Shown here one piece after another: positions 35,283 to 44,203 of a stretch of 64,000 nt of DNA. A model generated the notes under the pieces. The model saw only the letters and a list, made by a program, of their open reading frames with translations. It ran no database searches and was not told the DNA's origin. How positions within the stretch are numbered: the stretch's first letter is position 1; each line of letters opens with the position of its first letter. The stretch is from NCBI GenBank assembly GCA_025059595.1, contig JANXDI010000029.1:93561-157560 (forward strand), read 5' to 3'. Source of the stretch: Candidatus Calditenuaceae archaeon. GTDB lineage: Archaea > Thermoproteota > Nitrososphaeria_A > Caldarchaeales > Calditenuaceae. Position numbers and translations under genes: made by a program.

Positions 35283-36188
35283 TTAAAGCCTCCACTCTGA
35301 GAGAATGTTTAGCAGCGATAAGACCGAGTAGACTGCCTCCTCAGTCCTTACACTTCTAACACCCTGATGTGGGATAAAATTGACGCAGATGTCGAAGACA
35401 TCCTCTAACTTCAGGCTCTGCAGCTCCGCAATCTCAGCCAAGCCCCTCTTATATGACCCGAAGGCCACACACACAGGCCCCTCAACAGCCTTCAACGAAG
35501 AACGAAGCCTCTCCCAGACACTTAGGATCGGCTCGCCCTCTCTGTCCGTTGCTATGGTGTATCTGTATTTTTTAACGACTTCATCAAGCTTCCCTCGATG
35601 AATGGAGACCTTCGTTCCTAAATAATATGGCAGGTCCTCACGTCTCCTAATTTTAAACTTAATTCTATTACCATGCGCCCTCACGAGAAGAAGCACTCTG
35701 CTACCGCTTCTTCTCGGCGCCTCCATAACTAGAGTTTTCCTTAATCCAGCGTGCAGTGTGGTCAAGCCTCCTCTTCTCTCTACGAGAGCTTCCCTGAACT
35801 CCCAGAAGTCACTCGGAGGTCTTAATGACTGGGGATGCGTGTAGATGTTGAGTGGAGGTAGAAGGCCTGCGTATTTCAGCTCTGGCCTCAGCTTGAAGAG
35901 CCTCCTTCTCAGGTATGGGGCTGTGGACATGTATTCGCTGAAGAGTTTGATAAGCTCAGCGTTTCCATCAGGCTTCTCGGGCTCCTCCTGATAAATGATC
36001 ATGTGGCTCACCCTGAAGATGGCCATCGCTCTGAAGAGAAATCCAATTCTCATTGTCTTTTCCCTAAGGTGTGCTGCGTCTTCCGCGTATGTGCTGGGGA
36101 TAAGGACGTGTATCTCCGGCTTGGCTGCAGGTGGGGCATCGACGTTAAATGTCGAGGACGAATCGGACGAGTCCCCTGCCATCCTCAC
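35283..36188 (-). CDS. SPOUT-family RNA methyltransferase (COG2106-like)
   Basis: A 301-residue protein of the archaeal/eukaryotic SPOUT group formerly DUF171. Evidence: the N-terminal IHVLIPSTYAEDA, 'KTMRIGFLFRAMAIFRVSHMIIY', an inserted beta-barrel domain (about 120-210) and the C-terminal knot part with CVAFGSYKRGL and CVNFIPHQGVRSVRTEEAV, which fits the SAM-binding trefoil. The RNA target is not known, probably rRNA. The ATG (36188 or 36182) lies inside the archease gene, a 44-nt overlap, so the two are coupled. Confidence 0.85.
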   Translation of the reverse strand: MRMAGDSSDSSSTFNVDAPPAAKPEIHVLIPSTYAEDAAHLREKTMRIGFLFRAMAIFRVSHMIIYQEEPEKPDGNAELIKLFSEYMSTAPYLRRRLFKLRPELKYAGLLPPLNIYTHPQSLRPPSDFWEFREALVERRGGLTTLHAGLRKTLVMEAPRRSGSRVLLLVRAHGNRIKFKIRRREDLPYYLGTKVSIHRGKLDEVVKKYRYTIATDREGEPILSVWERLRSSLKAVEGPVCVAFGSYKRGLAEIAELQSLKLEDVFDICVNFIPHQGVRSVRTEEAVYSVLSLLNILSEWRL

Positions 36189-36579
36189 TAATCACCTCCA
36201 TTAGCCAATATGTAGGGGACTTTACGTGGGTTCCTGGGAGGTGCTTGGCCTCATCATATCTCTCCCCCCAAACCTCCCCTCTCACCCTGAATGCGTCTCC
36301 GCCGACCAACTCCTCGACCTTTACTCTGCACCCTATGAACCGCTCAATCTCAAAGAGCAGCAGAAGCCTCTCGAGCCAGTTGTAGAGGAGCGACATGAGG
36401 TCATAACCCTCCGCCTCGACCGTCTTACGTTCGGAGGGAGAAACAGAGTTTGAGTCCCTCACCAGTGTCTCGAAGAGCGCCAGACCCGCCTCCTCGAAGG
36501 CCTCCTTCAAGTCGGAGCCGAAAGCCTCTACATACACGTCGCTTGTGTGCTCGAGAAATCGCCTACCCCTCATGCCCAA
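36145..36579 (-). CDS. Archease (activator of tRNA ligase RtcB)
   Basis: Small protein (144 residues) that helps RtcB guanylylate and turn over when joining tRNA halves after intron removal. It starts with the family FLEHTSDVYVEA (the HTSD aspartate, residue 14, is a metal ligand), and ends in HVKSPTYW, GLVRFVLDI, with the conserved terminal aspartate at 143. rtcB is not in the window, but two intron-bearing tRNAs and an endonuclease-like subunit are. Upstream of and overlapping the SPOUT methyltransferase gene. Confidence 0.93.
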   Translation of the reverse strand: MGMRGRRFLEHTSDVYVEAFGSDLKEAFEEAGLALFETLVRDSNSVSPSERKTVEAEGYDLMSLLYNWLERLLLLFEIERFIGCRVKVEELVGGDAFRVRGEVWGERYDEAKHLPGTHVKSPTYWLMEVISEDGRGLVRFVLDI

Positions 36580-36662
36580 GAATCATACCCACCTCTCTGA
36601 GATAAATCAGCATCCTGCCGCGGATAAATTTTAATGGTAAGAGAGGCACGCGTATTTCCAGT

Positions 36663-37637
36663 TTGGTTGATAGAGTGTCTGTCCGCGTGCCGGCGAGCTC
36701 AGCTAACATAGGCCCCGGTTTCGATGCCTTTTCTGTAGCTTTAGAGAAGCCACACATTCATCTTACCGCAGAGAAGCTGGAGGGTGAGATGGGTGTCGTC
36801 TTGGAGGCCCGTGGCCCGTTCAGCCGCCAGGTTCCGCTGAATCCTGTGCAGAACGCCGCGGCGAGGGCGTTTCAGAGTCTTGTCTTGGAAAGAGGCTTGA
36901 GATGTGGTGTTAAGATTGTGATAGAGGCTGGAATACCTGTTGCTAAGGGCCTCGGCGCCTCCGGGGCGGAGGCCGTGGGGGCGGTGGTGGCCGGTGAGAA
37001 GTTGCTTGGGCTTAGTCTCAGCGAGGAGGATAGAATTAGGATTGCTGCATCGGCTGAGCCTGGCTTCCACGCCGATAACGTAATAGCCTCGCTTCTCGGG
37101 GGCTTCAACATCATCGATAGCTCTCGGGAGGGTTTAATTTTCCTCAACGTTAAACCCCCGGAAAATATTGGGCTCGTCGTTCTAGTCCCCAAGTTTGAGA
37201 AAAAGTCGACGGAAGAGGCCCGGAAAGCAATCACCCAGACACCGACGCTTTCAGAATATGTCCAAGCCCTCTCACGGGCATCTCTAATCTCAGCCGCCCT
37301 CGCCCTGGGAAAAGTTGACCTGTTGTTGAGGCTCATTCCATTCGACCCGTTCATCGAGAGAGTCCGCGCGAACGCGGGGCTTTATGGCCCGGGATACAGC
37401 TGGGAGCGTCTGTTGGAGGAGAAGGAAAAGCTTCTGAGGGAGTTCGAGGTCGCTCTGTGTATAAGTGGCTCAGGCCCCTCGAGGCTCTTAATCTATGACA
37501 GCCGAAAAGGCTTGGAGAGAGTGGAGCAGGCTGTCGAATATCTTTCAGACCGCTTGGAAAGGATGGCTGGCGGCCTTGAAACTGTAATCTATACGAAGCC
37601 CTCTCCAGGGGGGGCAGAAATCACCGCCCTGCATTAG
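36663..37637 (+). CDS. thrB: Homoserine kinase
   Basis: GHMP-family kinase that phosphorylates homoserine in threonine synthesis, 324 residues. The start VRVPASSANIGPGFDAFSVAL and the ATP loop PVAKGLGASGAEAVG (usually GLGSSAAA) are diagnostic, as are PGFHADNV and the C-terminal CISGSGPSRL. Starts with TTG at 36663 and has an ATAAATTTTAAT TATA-like element at about 36623-36635. No thrC or homoserine dehydrogenase gene is nearby. Its end overlaps the convergent zinc-ribbon gene by 17 nt. Confidence 0.93.
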   Translation: MVDRVSVRVPASSANIGPGFDAFSVALEKPHIHLTAEKLEGEMGVVLEARGPFSRQVPLNPVQNAAARAFQSLVLERGLRCGVKIVIEAGIPVAKGLGASGAEAVGAVVAGEKLLGLSLSEEDRIRIAASAEPGFHADNVIASLLGGFNIIDSSREGLIFLNVKPPENIGLVVLVPKFEKKSTEEARKAITQTPTLSEYVQALSRASLISAALALGKVDLLLRLIPFDPFIERVRANAGLYGPGYSWERLLEEKEKLLREFEVALCISGSGPSRLLIYDSRKGLERVEQAVEYLSDRLERMAGGLETVIYTKPSPGGAEITALH

Positions 37638-37794
37638 GCTTCAGGCCTCTCACGACGAATCCCCTTTTCCCATCGGGGAGGACAATGATGACGTCTCCAC
37701 ATCTTTTGCATCTGAAGTAGAGATTCAACCCACCCTCTGTTCTCTGACTGCCTAGAAACTCGACCTCCTCGTGGCGGCATTTCTCTACCTCCAT
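37621..37794 (-). CDS. Small zinc-ribbon-like protein
   Basis: A 57-residue protein of unknown function. It has a Cys/His pair near the N-terminus (EKCRHEEVEF) and FRCKRCGDVIIV in the middle, a pattern of a one-knuckle zinc ribbon. ATG 37794 (MEVEKC) is preferred over ATG 37830, which overlaps a TATA-like TATTAATTTATG. The coding nature is supported by the clean cysteine pattern. Overlaps thrB tail to tail. I cannot assign a role. Confidence 0.6.
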   Translation of the reverse strand: MEVEKCRHEEVEFLGSQRTEGGLNLYFRCKRCGDVIIVLPDGKRGFVVRGLKPNAGR

Positions 37795-37865
37795 AAAGTG
37801 AGCCCACCTCCACCAACTTCTCCGCGGCATAAATTAATATGGGGACTTCCGGAAAGGAAGTTTGA

Positions 37866-37957
37866 GGGGCCGTGGTCTAGCATGGCTATGACGCCAGCCT
37901 GGGGAACTTCGCGGTCTAGACCGCTGGAGGACGTGGGTTCAAATCCCACCGGCCCCA
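37866..37957 (+). tRNA. tRNA-Pro (GGG) with a 17-nt intron
   Basis: The acceptor stem GGGGCCG (37866-37872) pairs with CGGCCCC (37950-37956), with discriminator A at 37957. The T arm is GTGGG-TTCAAAT-CCCAC. The anticodon stem CCAGC (37894-37898) pairs with GCTGG (37923-37927). Between them the loop is too long unless a 17-nt intron (37905-37921) is removed after base 37, the canonical archaeal site, leaving loop CT-GGG-G-C. The CCA end is not encoded. Confidence 0.93.
37905..37921 (+). other. Intron of tRNA-Pro(GGG), canonical 37/38 position
   Basis: Seventeen nucleotides interrupt the anticodon loop directly after G37. Removal restores a seven-base loop, as expected for cleavage by the archaeal tRNA endonuclease. 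Confidence 0.85.
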
Positions 37958-38017
37958 CCCCCAGACCAGAAGCTCCACACAAGCAGCACAGCGGGCTCTA
38001 CTATGCGGAGTCGATAT

Positions 38018-38027
38018 CTTTTTAAAG
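38018..38027 (+). promoter_or_regulatory. TATA-like element of the DHS-family gene
   Basis: CTTTTTAAAG is centred about 27 nt before ATG 38050, supporting that start over the in-frame ATG at 38029 that immediately follows the element. Confidence 0.5.
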
Positions 38028-38049
38028 AATGCATGGTCTACTGAGTGTA

Positions 38050-39096
38050 ATGAGTAGCAGAGAAGAGCTTGCACGCAGATACTTAGTCCGTGAGCTTAAG
38101 CCGATAAAAATTGGAGAAAAGAAGATTAGCCAGCTTCTCGACGACATGAGGGCGACGGGCTTTCAGGGTCGGAGGCTAGGTGAATTCGTGAGGGTTTGGG
38201 AGGCGGCCTGCGAGAGAGAGGACACAGTAATATTTCTCGGTCTCGCAGGTTCTCTTAGCACAACCGGTCAGAGCGAGATAGTCAAGTGGCTGCTTAGAAA
38301 CAGGTTCGTCGATGTCCTCGTATCCACAGGCGCCAACATTACGGAGGACTTGATAGAGGCGATGGGCGCGCGCTACTACGTTGGAGAGCCTAACTTCAAC
38401 GATGAGGAGCTTTTCAGGGCCGGAATTTACAGGTTCTATGACGTGCTTGTAAGGGATAGGGATTACTTCAGGATGGAGGAGATGCTTGCCGACTTCATGG
38501 CTGGACTTGGCCGCGACAAGGTTTACTCCTCGGCCGCATTCCTCAACCAACTTGGCTCTTGGTTAAATGAGAGGGGGGTTGAAGGAATTTTGACAGAGGC
38601 TTGGAGAGCCCAAGTACCTGTTTTCTCGCCGGCTCTGGTAGACTCCGGAATGGGTGTAGCCTATCTTTACAACAGATATCGCTTTGGAGAGAGGTTTAGG
38701 CTGCTCATAGACCACTTCAGGGACTACGAGTTAATGATCAGGATAAAAGCGAGGTTTTCGAACAGCGCCGCGATATTCATAGGGGGGGGAGTTCCGAAAG
38801 ACTTCATACAACTAGCAGCGGTGGCTGTGGACACTCTGCTATCAGGCGATTTTTACTCAACCAGACCGCACAAGTTCGCCGCACAGATTACCGTCGACGC
38901 CCCGCATTGGGGTGGGCTCTCGGGGGCAACGCTGGAAGAGGCGAAGAGCTGGGGAAAAGAGGGAGCCGAAAGCATGACCGTCCAGTGCTTCTGTGACGCC
39001 ACTATTGCCCTGCCGATAGTGGCTCACGCCCTCTACGAGAGAGTGGGCACTCGCAAAAATCACCCCGACTTAAGCTGGGTCTTCAAAGAGGTTTAA
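38050..39096 (+). CDS. Deoxyhypusine synthase-family protein (GFQGR subgroup)
   Basis: A 348-residue member of the deoxyhypusine synthase (DHS) family, which makes a spermidine-derived imine on an active-site lysine. The fold markers are FLGLAGSLSTTG, STGANITEDLIEA, GGGVPKDFIQL and WGGLSGA; the lysine is in SWGK (Lys303). The GFQGRRLGE start and lack of the SGGFTAAHI segment resemble DHS-like proteins of bacteria and archaea linked to polyamine synthesis (homospermidine or aminopropylagmatine type) rather than eIF5A modification; this split is inference. Tail-to-tail with a second DHS gene, overlapping 4 nt. Confidence 0.87.
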   Translation: MSSREELARRYLVRELKPIKIGEKKISQLLDDMRATGFQGRRLGEFVRVWEAACEREDTVIFLGLAGSLSTTGQSEIVKWLLRNRFVDVLVSTGANITEDLIEAMGARYYVGEPNFNDEELFRAGIYRFYDVLVRDRDYFRMEEMLADFMAGLGRDKVYSSAAFLNQLGSWLNERGVEGILTEAWRAQVPVFSPALVDSGMGVAYLYNRYRFGERFRLLIDHFRDYELMIRIKARFSNSAAIFIGGGVPKDFIQLAAVAVDTLLSGDFYSTRPHKFAAQITVDAPHWGGLSGATLEEAKSWGKEGAESMTVQCFCDATIALPIVAHALYERVGTRKNHPDLSWVFKEV

Positions 39097-40046
39097 GACT
39101 CTAGTGCTGAAGCGAGGAGCGGTAATATGACTGTGGCATCTCCATAGATAGTCACTTTTTTGGCTGAGGGCTTTAACTTCCCCCAACTTATAGCCTCCCT
39201 TAATGGAGCGCCTGTCAAGCTACCATCCCACTCAACTCCCGTAGTGACATAAACGGCATAGTCAAGGCCACCTCCAAACTGATTAAGCCAGAGTAGATGA
39301 TGCTTACTTATTCCCCCGCCGATTATCAAGGCGCCCCGCCTCGTTGTTTTAAAGAGGACCTCAGACAGCCTGTCGTAGTCTTTGAAGAGGTTCAGGCGGA
39401 AGTCGCGGTGCGTCGTGTGGAAAATCCAGAGGTTCGTCCCCGCAGCACCATCCATTATGCCCGGCACAATCACATCCACATTCGCATCAGCAGCCGCTCT
39501 AAGCACCGAGCCACGTGGTAGACGCTTGCCAATCTCCCTGCAGAGCTCAATACTCCCTATCTCCCTAACTCCTTCTTTATACAGCTCGCCTAAGAGACCA
39601 GCCATGAAACGCTCAATCGCGAACCCATAGTTCTCCTCAGGCATGACCACAGACCCCACACGATGCAACCCGCTCTCTCTCAACCGACTGTCATCGAGCT
39701 CAAACACCCCCCTGTAATAGTAGTCTAGGCTTCTCGCGATGTCGTGGTCGATTGCCCCGCAGGTAGTCACCACGTATTTGAAAAACCCTCGACTTATCAC
39801 GTCCGCCAAGACGCCTCTAAGCCCTGTCGCCGTGATGGAGCCCACGAAGGAAAGCCATCTCAAACATCCTGAATCATTGACCATTTCCTTCAGAACTCTC
39901 CAACCGTCTGCAATGTGAGCCGCTGTGAACCCGCCTGACTCTTCAAACCGCTTAACGAGCTCGTTCAAAGTTGTATTAGGCTTAATGGAATAGTCCCTAA
40001 CTGGTGATGCCTCCTTTAAGAGCTCAGACCTTATCTCGCGACTCAC
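39093..40046 (-). CDS. dys: Deoxyhypusine synthase, archaeal type
   Basis: Transfers the aminobutyl group of spermidine to a lysine of aIF5A, the first step of hypusine formation. The 317-residue protein has ESGGFTAAHIADGW, SFVGSITATGLRG, TTCGAIDHDIARSL, IIGGGISKHHLLW and the catalytic lysine in SWGKL (Lys290) followed by KVTIYGDATVILPLL. This is the better fit to true archaeal DHS of the two paralogs. It is separated by 20 nt from the geranylgeranyl reductase gene upstream. Confidence 0.9.
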   Translation of the reverse strand: MSREIRSELLKEASPVRDYSIKPNTTLNELVKRFEESGGFTAAHIADGWRVLKEMVNDSGCLRWLSFVGSITATGLRGVLADVISRGFFKYVVTTCGAIDHDIARSLDYYYRGVFELDDSRLRESGLHRVGSVVMPEENYGFAIERFMAGLLGELYKEGVREIGSIELCREIGKRLPRGSVLRAAADANVDVIVPGIMDGAAGTNLWIFHTTHRDFRLNLFKDYDRLSEVLFKTTRRGALIIGGGISKHHLLWLNQFGGGLDYAVYVTTGVEWDGSLTGAPLREAISWGKLKPSAKKVTIYGDATVILPLLASALES

Positions 40047-40065
40047 AGCTCAATAAGGTGCCACG

Positions 40066-41103
40066 TCATATTTTAGTCGAGCCATCACCCCTCCGATAGG
40101 CGTTGACAATTCTCATCCAGTCCCTGAGCCTAATCTGCATCCCGAATCTCTCCTCCCGCAGTTTCATGTAGAAATATGGGGAAAGTAGGAGCTTCCAGTC
40201 CCTGAAGTAGTTCAGGGTTGAGTTGTGAACTTTCCGAATGAACTGGAAGATATCGTGAAAGACGGCGAAATGTTTAAGCACCTTGGCAGGATACCGCTCT
40301 AAACCACTCTCAAGGCTCTCCGCGAAGAGCTCCGCACACTGCATCCCCGGAATTATCCCCTCACCAATAACCGGGTGAACAGCCCCAATACTCTCTCCAA
40401 CCCCCACCACATTCCCATTAACTAATGGCTCGCAAAGCTTCGGCGGAGATATTCTGACGGGGTGGCCGAGGACATCCATGACCTCGCCTCGGTGCTTGGA
40501 CACGAATTCGTCAAGAGCCTTCCTATGCCTGCCAAAGTAGTCGCCTGCACCCACGTGAAAGAGCCCGTTTGAAAGCGGGAAGAACCAGATGAAGCCGCCG
40601 AGGTAAGCGAAGGGTATGAGACAAAAGTCCTCGAAAGGCGCGTTACTGTATTTCACGAGATACTCCACCGTCGGGATGAAATAGTCGCGGCGCAGCTTGG
40701 GGAGAAGCACCCGGTGAAATCCAGTAGAGTCGACGACAAGATTGTAATCTGAAAACTGCGCCCCCCTAACGTCAAAGTCATACTTCACTTTAAGCCTCTC
40801 ATGCATATCCAGAATGAACCGCTTTTTATCAAATGTGCAGAGTCCCTTGAGCTTTATCGAGAACTCCTCTCCGCGGGGAAGCTTGACGATCATCTCCTTC
40901 CCCTCATGTAGAATGTATTCGTCAAAATTCAGGCCAATCCGAGAAGAGAGCCGCCTCATCTCATGCTTGCTCGTGCCCCATGCGCAGACTGCCTTGAAAC
41001 GCTCCCGCCTCTGCCTCTCAAAAACAGCCACCTCATGGGCCTCGGAGAGGAGGCAGGCGAGGTAACTCCCGGCAACTCCTCCACCTGCGACGGCTATTCT
41101 CAA
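40066..41103 (-). CDS. Geranylgeranyl reductase-family flavoprotein
   Basis: FAD-dependent reductase of the COG0644/GGR group, 345 residues. The N-terminal Rossmann motif is AGGGVAGSYLACLL, the middle has 'VVDSTGFHRVL', and the C-terminal FAD motif is VGVGESIGAVHPVIGEGI. Such enzymes saturate geranylgeranyl chains of archaeal ether lipids or reduce the tails of quinones. Its length is short of the usual archaeal GGR (about 390-450), so a different isoprenoid substrate is possible. Confidence 0.82.
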   Translation of the reverse strand: MRIAVAGGGVAGSYLACLLSEAHEVAVFERQRRERFKAVCAWGTSKHEMRRLSSRIGLNFDEYILHEGKEMIVKLPRGEEFSIKLKGLCTFDKKRFILDMHERLKVKYDFDVRGAQFSDYNLVVDSTGFHRVLLPKLRRDYFIPTVEYLVKYSNAPFEDFCLIPFAYLGGFIWFFPLSNGLFHVGAGDYFGRHRKALDEFVSKHRGEVMDVLGHPVRISPPKLCEPLVNGNVVGVGESIGAVHPVIGEGIIPGMQCAELFAESLESGLERYPAKVLKHFAVFHDIFQFIRKVHNSTLNYFRDWKLLLSPYFYMKLREERFGMQIRLRDWMRIVNAYRRGDGSTKI

Positions 41104-41156
41104 TTCAGATACACCTTCAACAATAGCCTCGGCTCCTCTTAATAATTTAAGGCCAT

Positions 41157-41840
41157 CTACGCTTCAACGATTGTCCCTGCGTATCCTTCAAGAATTGCGC
41201 GTCGAATATTTTCGGCATCCCTTCCATCAATTATGTACAGTTTAATTTTGCTCCGCTCCAGTATCGATAACCCAACGTTATCTATGAGCCTATATTCGCC
41301 GGCAAGCTGTGGGCTTCCAGCCAGTAACTTACGGAGCTCGCTGTGGGAGATTCTTGGGATTATGCGGGCGTCTCTATGGAGCCTCGGGTCTTTATCATAG
41401 AGGCCCTCGACGTTGGTCACCGTTATGAGTCTGTCCGCCCCGATGCTTTCGGCGCAATATGCCGCCACAGCGAATGTTGACTGGCCTGGCCAGAATCCAC
41501 CAGCAACAGCCAATCCGCGGCTTACTAAGGCCGCCTTAAGCTCATCAACATTCCTCACAACCAGCGGATACGCCTTCTCCCCCAAAGCCTTTATGAAGAG
41601 AGACGCATGAATTCTCGTCACCAGTATCGCTATCTCGTCACACATGGTCTCATCAGCCCCCAGCTTCCTAGCGGCCTCGATGAAAGCGCGGGCGCCGAGC
41701 CCCCCTCCGACGACAATAACCAACTTGTCGTCTACGGTGTGGGAGCCGCTTATCGCCTCAGTGGCCCGTCTTATCCACTCCACCGAGACGCCACCCTCGC
41801 TCGAGAAGAGGTGGCCACCGATTTTAATTACGAGACGCAA
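41157..41840 (-). CDS. pyrH: Uridylate (UMP) kinase, archaeal type
   Basis: Amino-acid-kinase-fold enzyme that makes UDP from UMP, 227 residues. Seen are 'LVIKIGGHLFS' at the start, IVVGGGLGARAFIEAA, GGFWPGQSTFAVAAYCAE (archaeal UMP kinases have GGTxPGQSTDAVAA) and the ATP-site 'ITVTNVEGLYDKDPR'. The start appears to be TTG 41840, 29 nt from a TATA-like TTAATTAAG at 41865-41873. Closely related archaeal kinases (glutamate/acetylglutamate) are longer and fit less well. Confidence 0.88.
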   Translation of the reverse strand: MRLVIKIGGHLFSSEGGVSVEWIRRATEAISGSHTVDDKLVIVVGGGLGARAFIEAARKLGADETMCDEIAILVTRIHASLFIKALGEKAYPLVVRNVDELKAALVSRGLAVAGGFWPGQSTFAVAAYCAESIGADRLITVTNVEGLYDKDPRLHRDARIIPRISHSELRKLLAGSPQLAGEYRLIDNVGLSILERSKIKLYIIDGRDAENIRRAILEGYAGTIVEA

Positions 41841-41864
41841 ATCGCCGAGAAGTCCGACGGCCTG

Positions 41865-41873
41865 TTAATTAAG
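41865..41873 (-). promoter_or_regulatory. TATA-like element of the UMP kinase gene
   Basis: RC of TTAATTAAG is centred 29 nt before the TTG start at 41840, implying a leaderless mRNA that begins with TTG. Confidence 0.45.
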
Positions 41874-41961
41874 AATATTCCGCCCTGGGTCCGCCAATAG
41901 TTAAATTTACCCCTCTTCAACGTGATTTGGGACTGAGAATGGAATAGCTAAATGGGACAGT

Positions 41962-43191
41962 GTGGAGCGGTATAAGTTCAGGAGGTTTATAGAGTTCCTT
42001 GAATCGAGGGAAGGCCGCGGGACGGAGCTTGTCACGCTCTACATTCCACCCGGAAAGAGGATTGACGAGGTGATTGGATACCTAAGACAGGAGCTATCGA
42101 CGGCCTCTAACATTAAGTCGAAGGGGACGAGGAAAGCCGTGATGGATGCAATCGAGAGCGCCATTCAGAGGCTTAAGCTGTTTAAGGACAGCGGACCGAA
42201 CGGTCTGGTCGTATTCAGTGGTGCAATCCCCCAGAATGGTGAGGGAACCGAAAAGATAGAGGTCTACCACATGACACCTCCCGAGCCCATCAACTTCTTT
42301 CTCTACCGGTGCGACTCTAAGTTCTACCTTGAGCCGCTTAAGGAGCTTTTAAAAGAGAGGGAAACTTATGGGATAATAGCGATGGATAATGAAGACGCAG
42401 CAATCGCGGTATTTCGTGGTAAGATGATGGTTGAGCTAAGGACATACACAAGCGGAATCCCTGGAAAGCACCGCGCAGGGGGGCAATCATCCAGAAGATT
42501 CGAGAGGCTGAGAGACCAAGCTCTTCAAGAATACTATTCGAGACTCGCGGAACACGCCAACGAGATATTCTTGAGCTATCCCGACATCAAGGCGATAATA
42601 CTCGCCGGCCCCGGACCGACCAAGGATGTTTTCCTAAAAGAGGGAAAACTACACTATACATTCCGTGACAAAATACATGTGATTGATACCAGCTATGCGG
42701 GTGAGGAAGGTGTTAGAGAAGCTATTGACAAGGCCGCTGACATTTTGGTCAACCTTAGGCTCGTGAGGGAGAGGAGGCTTGTGGACGACCTTATGCGGAG
42801 GGTTGCGACGCAGAACACCGTGGTTTACGGGCTTGACTCCGTAAGAGAAGCGCTCAGAAGGAGGCAGCTTGAGCTTCTCATGGTCAGCGAGGAGCTGGAC
42901 CTAGTCGAGGTGACCTACAACTGCCCCAGTTGCGGATATGAATTTAAGGAAACGCTCAGCGAGCAAGACCTAATCTCAATCATTCCGGAAAAACTCGCAG
43001 GGAAATGCCCAAGCTGCGGAGCAGAGGGACTGAGGTTAATTTATCAAGAAAGATTAATGGAGGTTCTTTTAAAGGAGGCTGAAGAGACAAACACGAAGGT
43101 TGAGATAATCTCGGCAGGCCACGAGTCCGGGGAAATTTTCCTCAAAACATTCAACGGCGTGGCAGGCGTTTTAAAAGGCTTTAGCGGTTGA
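41962..43191 (+). CDS. prf1: Peptide chain release factor aRF1
   Basis: Recognises all three stop codons and triggers peptide release. The 409-residue protein has the eukaryote-like NIKS motif (50-53, stop-codon recognition) and the GGQ motif (173-175, in HRAGGQSSRRF) for peptidyl-tRNA hydrolysis. The C-domain includes cysteine pairs CPSCGYEF and CPSCGAEG of a mini zinc domain. The start is GTG at 41962. It is monocistronic, divergent from pyrH across about 120 nt. Confidence 0.96.
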   Translation: MERYKFRRFIEFLESREGRGTELVTLYIPPGKRIDEVIGYLRQELSTASNIKSKGTRKAVMDAIESAIQRLKLFKDSGPNGLVVFSGAIPQNGEGTEKIEVYHMTPPEPINFFLYRCDSKFYLEPLKELLKERETYGIIAMDNEDAAIAVFRGKMMVELRTYTSGIPGKHRAGGQSSRRFERLRDQALQEYYSRLAEHANEIFLSYPDIKAIILAGPGPTKDVFLKEGKLHYTFRDKIHVIDTSYAGEEGVREAIDKAADILVNLRLVRERRLVDDLMRRVATQNTVVYGLDSVREALRRRQLELLMVSEELDLVEVTYNCPSCGYEFKETLSEQDLISIIPEKLAGKCPSCGAEGLRLIYQERLMEVLLKEAEETNTKVEIISAGHESGEIFLKTFNGVAGVLKGFSG

Positions 43192-43285
43192 GAGAGGATT
43201 AAAAATAGTTTAGGAGGATTAGAATGATAGCGGAGTCGCTGTGAAAAGTTTTAAAAATTTCAACTAGTTTAAACCATTTGAGGCT

Positions 43286-44203
43286 TTGAGGCATTTTCTT
43301 CAGATATTGGACGCGTCGAGGGACGAGCTGCTTAAGATCATTAAGGAAGCTGTTCGATTGAGGAAAACCGGCTATGAGGGGGAGCCGATTAAGGGCAAAA
43401 TCGTTGCCATGATTTTCGAGAAGCCCTCTACCAGGACGAGGGTCTCTTTCACCTCAGCCATCCTCAAGCTCGGTGGAGAAGTAATTTACCTTCCCGCCTC
43501 CGAGCTCCAGCTCGCACGTGGTGAGCCCCTCAAGGATACGGCAAGGGTCTTAAGCCGTTATGTGGACGCCTTAGTTGCGAGGCTGAACCGCCACTCTTCA
43601 CTCGAAGAAATTGCTAGACACTCATCCGTCCCCGTGATTAACGCTTTAACAGATCTTCACCACCCGTGCCAAGCCCTCGCTGATATAGCCACTATGTATG
43701 AGCACGCGGGTGGGTTGGGATTTAATGTATCATATGTTGGAGACTGTGGAAATGTTTGTAGGTCGCTACTGCAGATTTGCGCGTTGCTAGGAATCCCGAT
43801 ATCCGTGGCCTCGCCTAGAAAGTATTGGCCAGCGGAGCAAGAGATACAACAGTATAAGACACTCGCTTTGACAGCTGGAAGCAGGCTAGAGTTTACGGAG
43901 GACCCGGAGGAGGCGGTAGCCGCAGCGGACTTCATTTACACCGACGTCTTTGTCTCAATGGGTATGGAGAGCGAGTATGAGGCCAGGATTCGCGACTTTC
44001 TACCGCGCTATCAGGTGAGCACGCGATTATTTGAAAAGGCGAGGCCGAACGCCAAGTTCATGCACTGTATGCCCATAAGGAGGGGCGAGGAGGTTGAAGA
44101 TGAAGTTGTCGAGTCAGGCCGCTCTATTATCTTTGATCAAGCCGAATACCGGATGCACACATCCGCAGCTTTGATTGTCCACCTTCTTGGTGGGTCTAGG
44201 TAG
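43286..44203 (+). CDS. argF: Ornithine carbamoyltransferase
   Basis: Joins carbamoyl phosphate to ornithine to give citrulline, 305 residues. Carbamoyl-phosphate binding STRTR is at 48-52 in EKPSTRTRVSF; the HxxQ motif is HPCQALADI, and the ornithine loop is DVFVSMGMESE. The HCLP motif typical of the family reads HCMP (FMHCMPIRRGEEV), a conservative change. The start is TTG at 43286, with a TATA-like TTTAAAAATTT about 32 nt upstream. Its 3' end overlaps the convergent L10e gene by 8 nt. Confidence 0.93.
   Translation: MRHFLQILDASRDELLKIIKEAVRLRKTGYEGEPIKGKIVAMIFEKPSTRTRVSFTSAILKLGGEVIYLPASELQLARGEPLKDTARVLSRYVDALVARLNRHSSLEEIARHSSVPVINALTDLHHPCQALADIATMYEHAGGLGFNVSYVGDCGNVCRSLLQICALLGIPISVASPRKYWPAEQEIQQYKTLALTAGSRLEFTEDPEEAVAAADFIYTDVFVSMGMESEYEARIRDFLPRYQVSTRLFEKARPNAKFMHCMPIRRGEEVEDEVVESGRSIIFDQAEYRMHTSAALIVHLLGGSR

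Noticed and set aside
43192..43285. Small gene or riboswitch in the gap before argF
   Set aside because: AATAGTTTAGGAGGATTAGAATGATAG gives ATG followed by an immediate stop, and no stable structure is obvious; only a promoter is likely.
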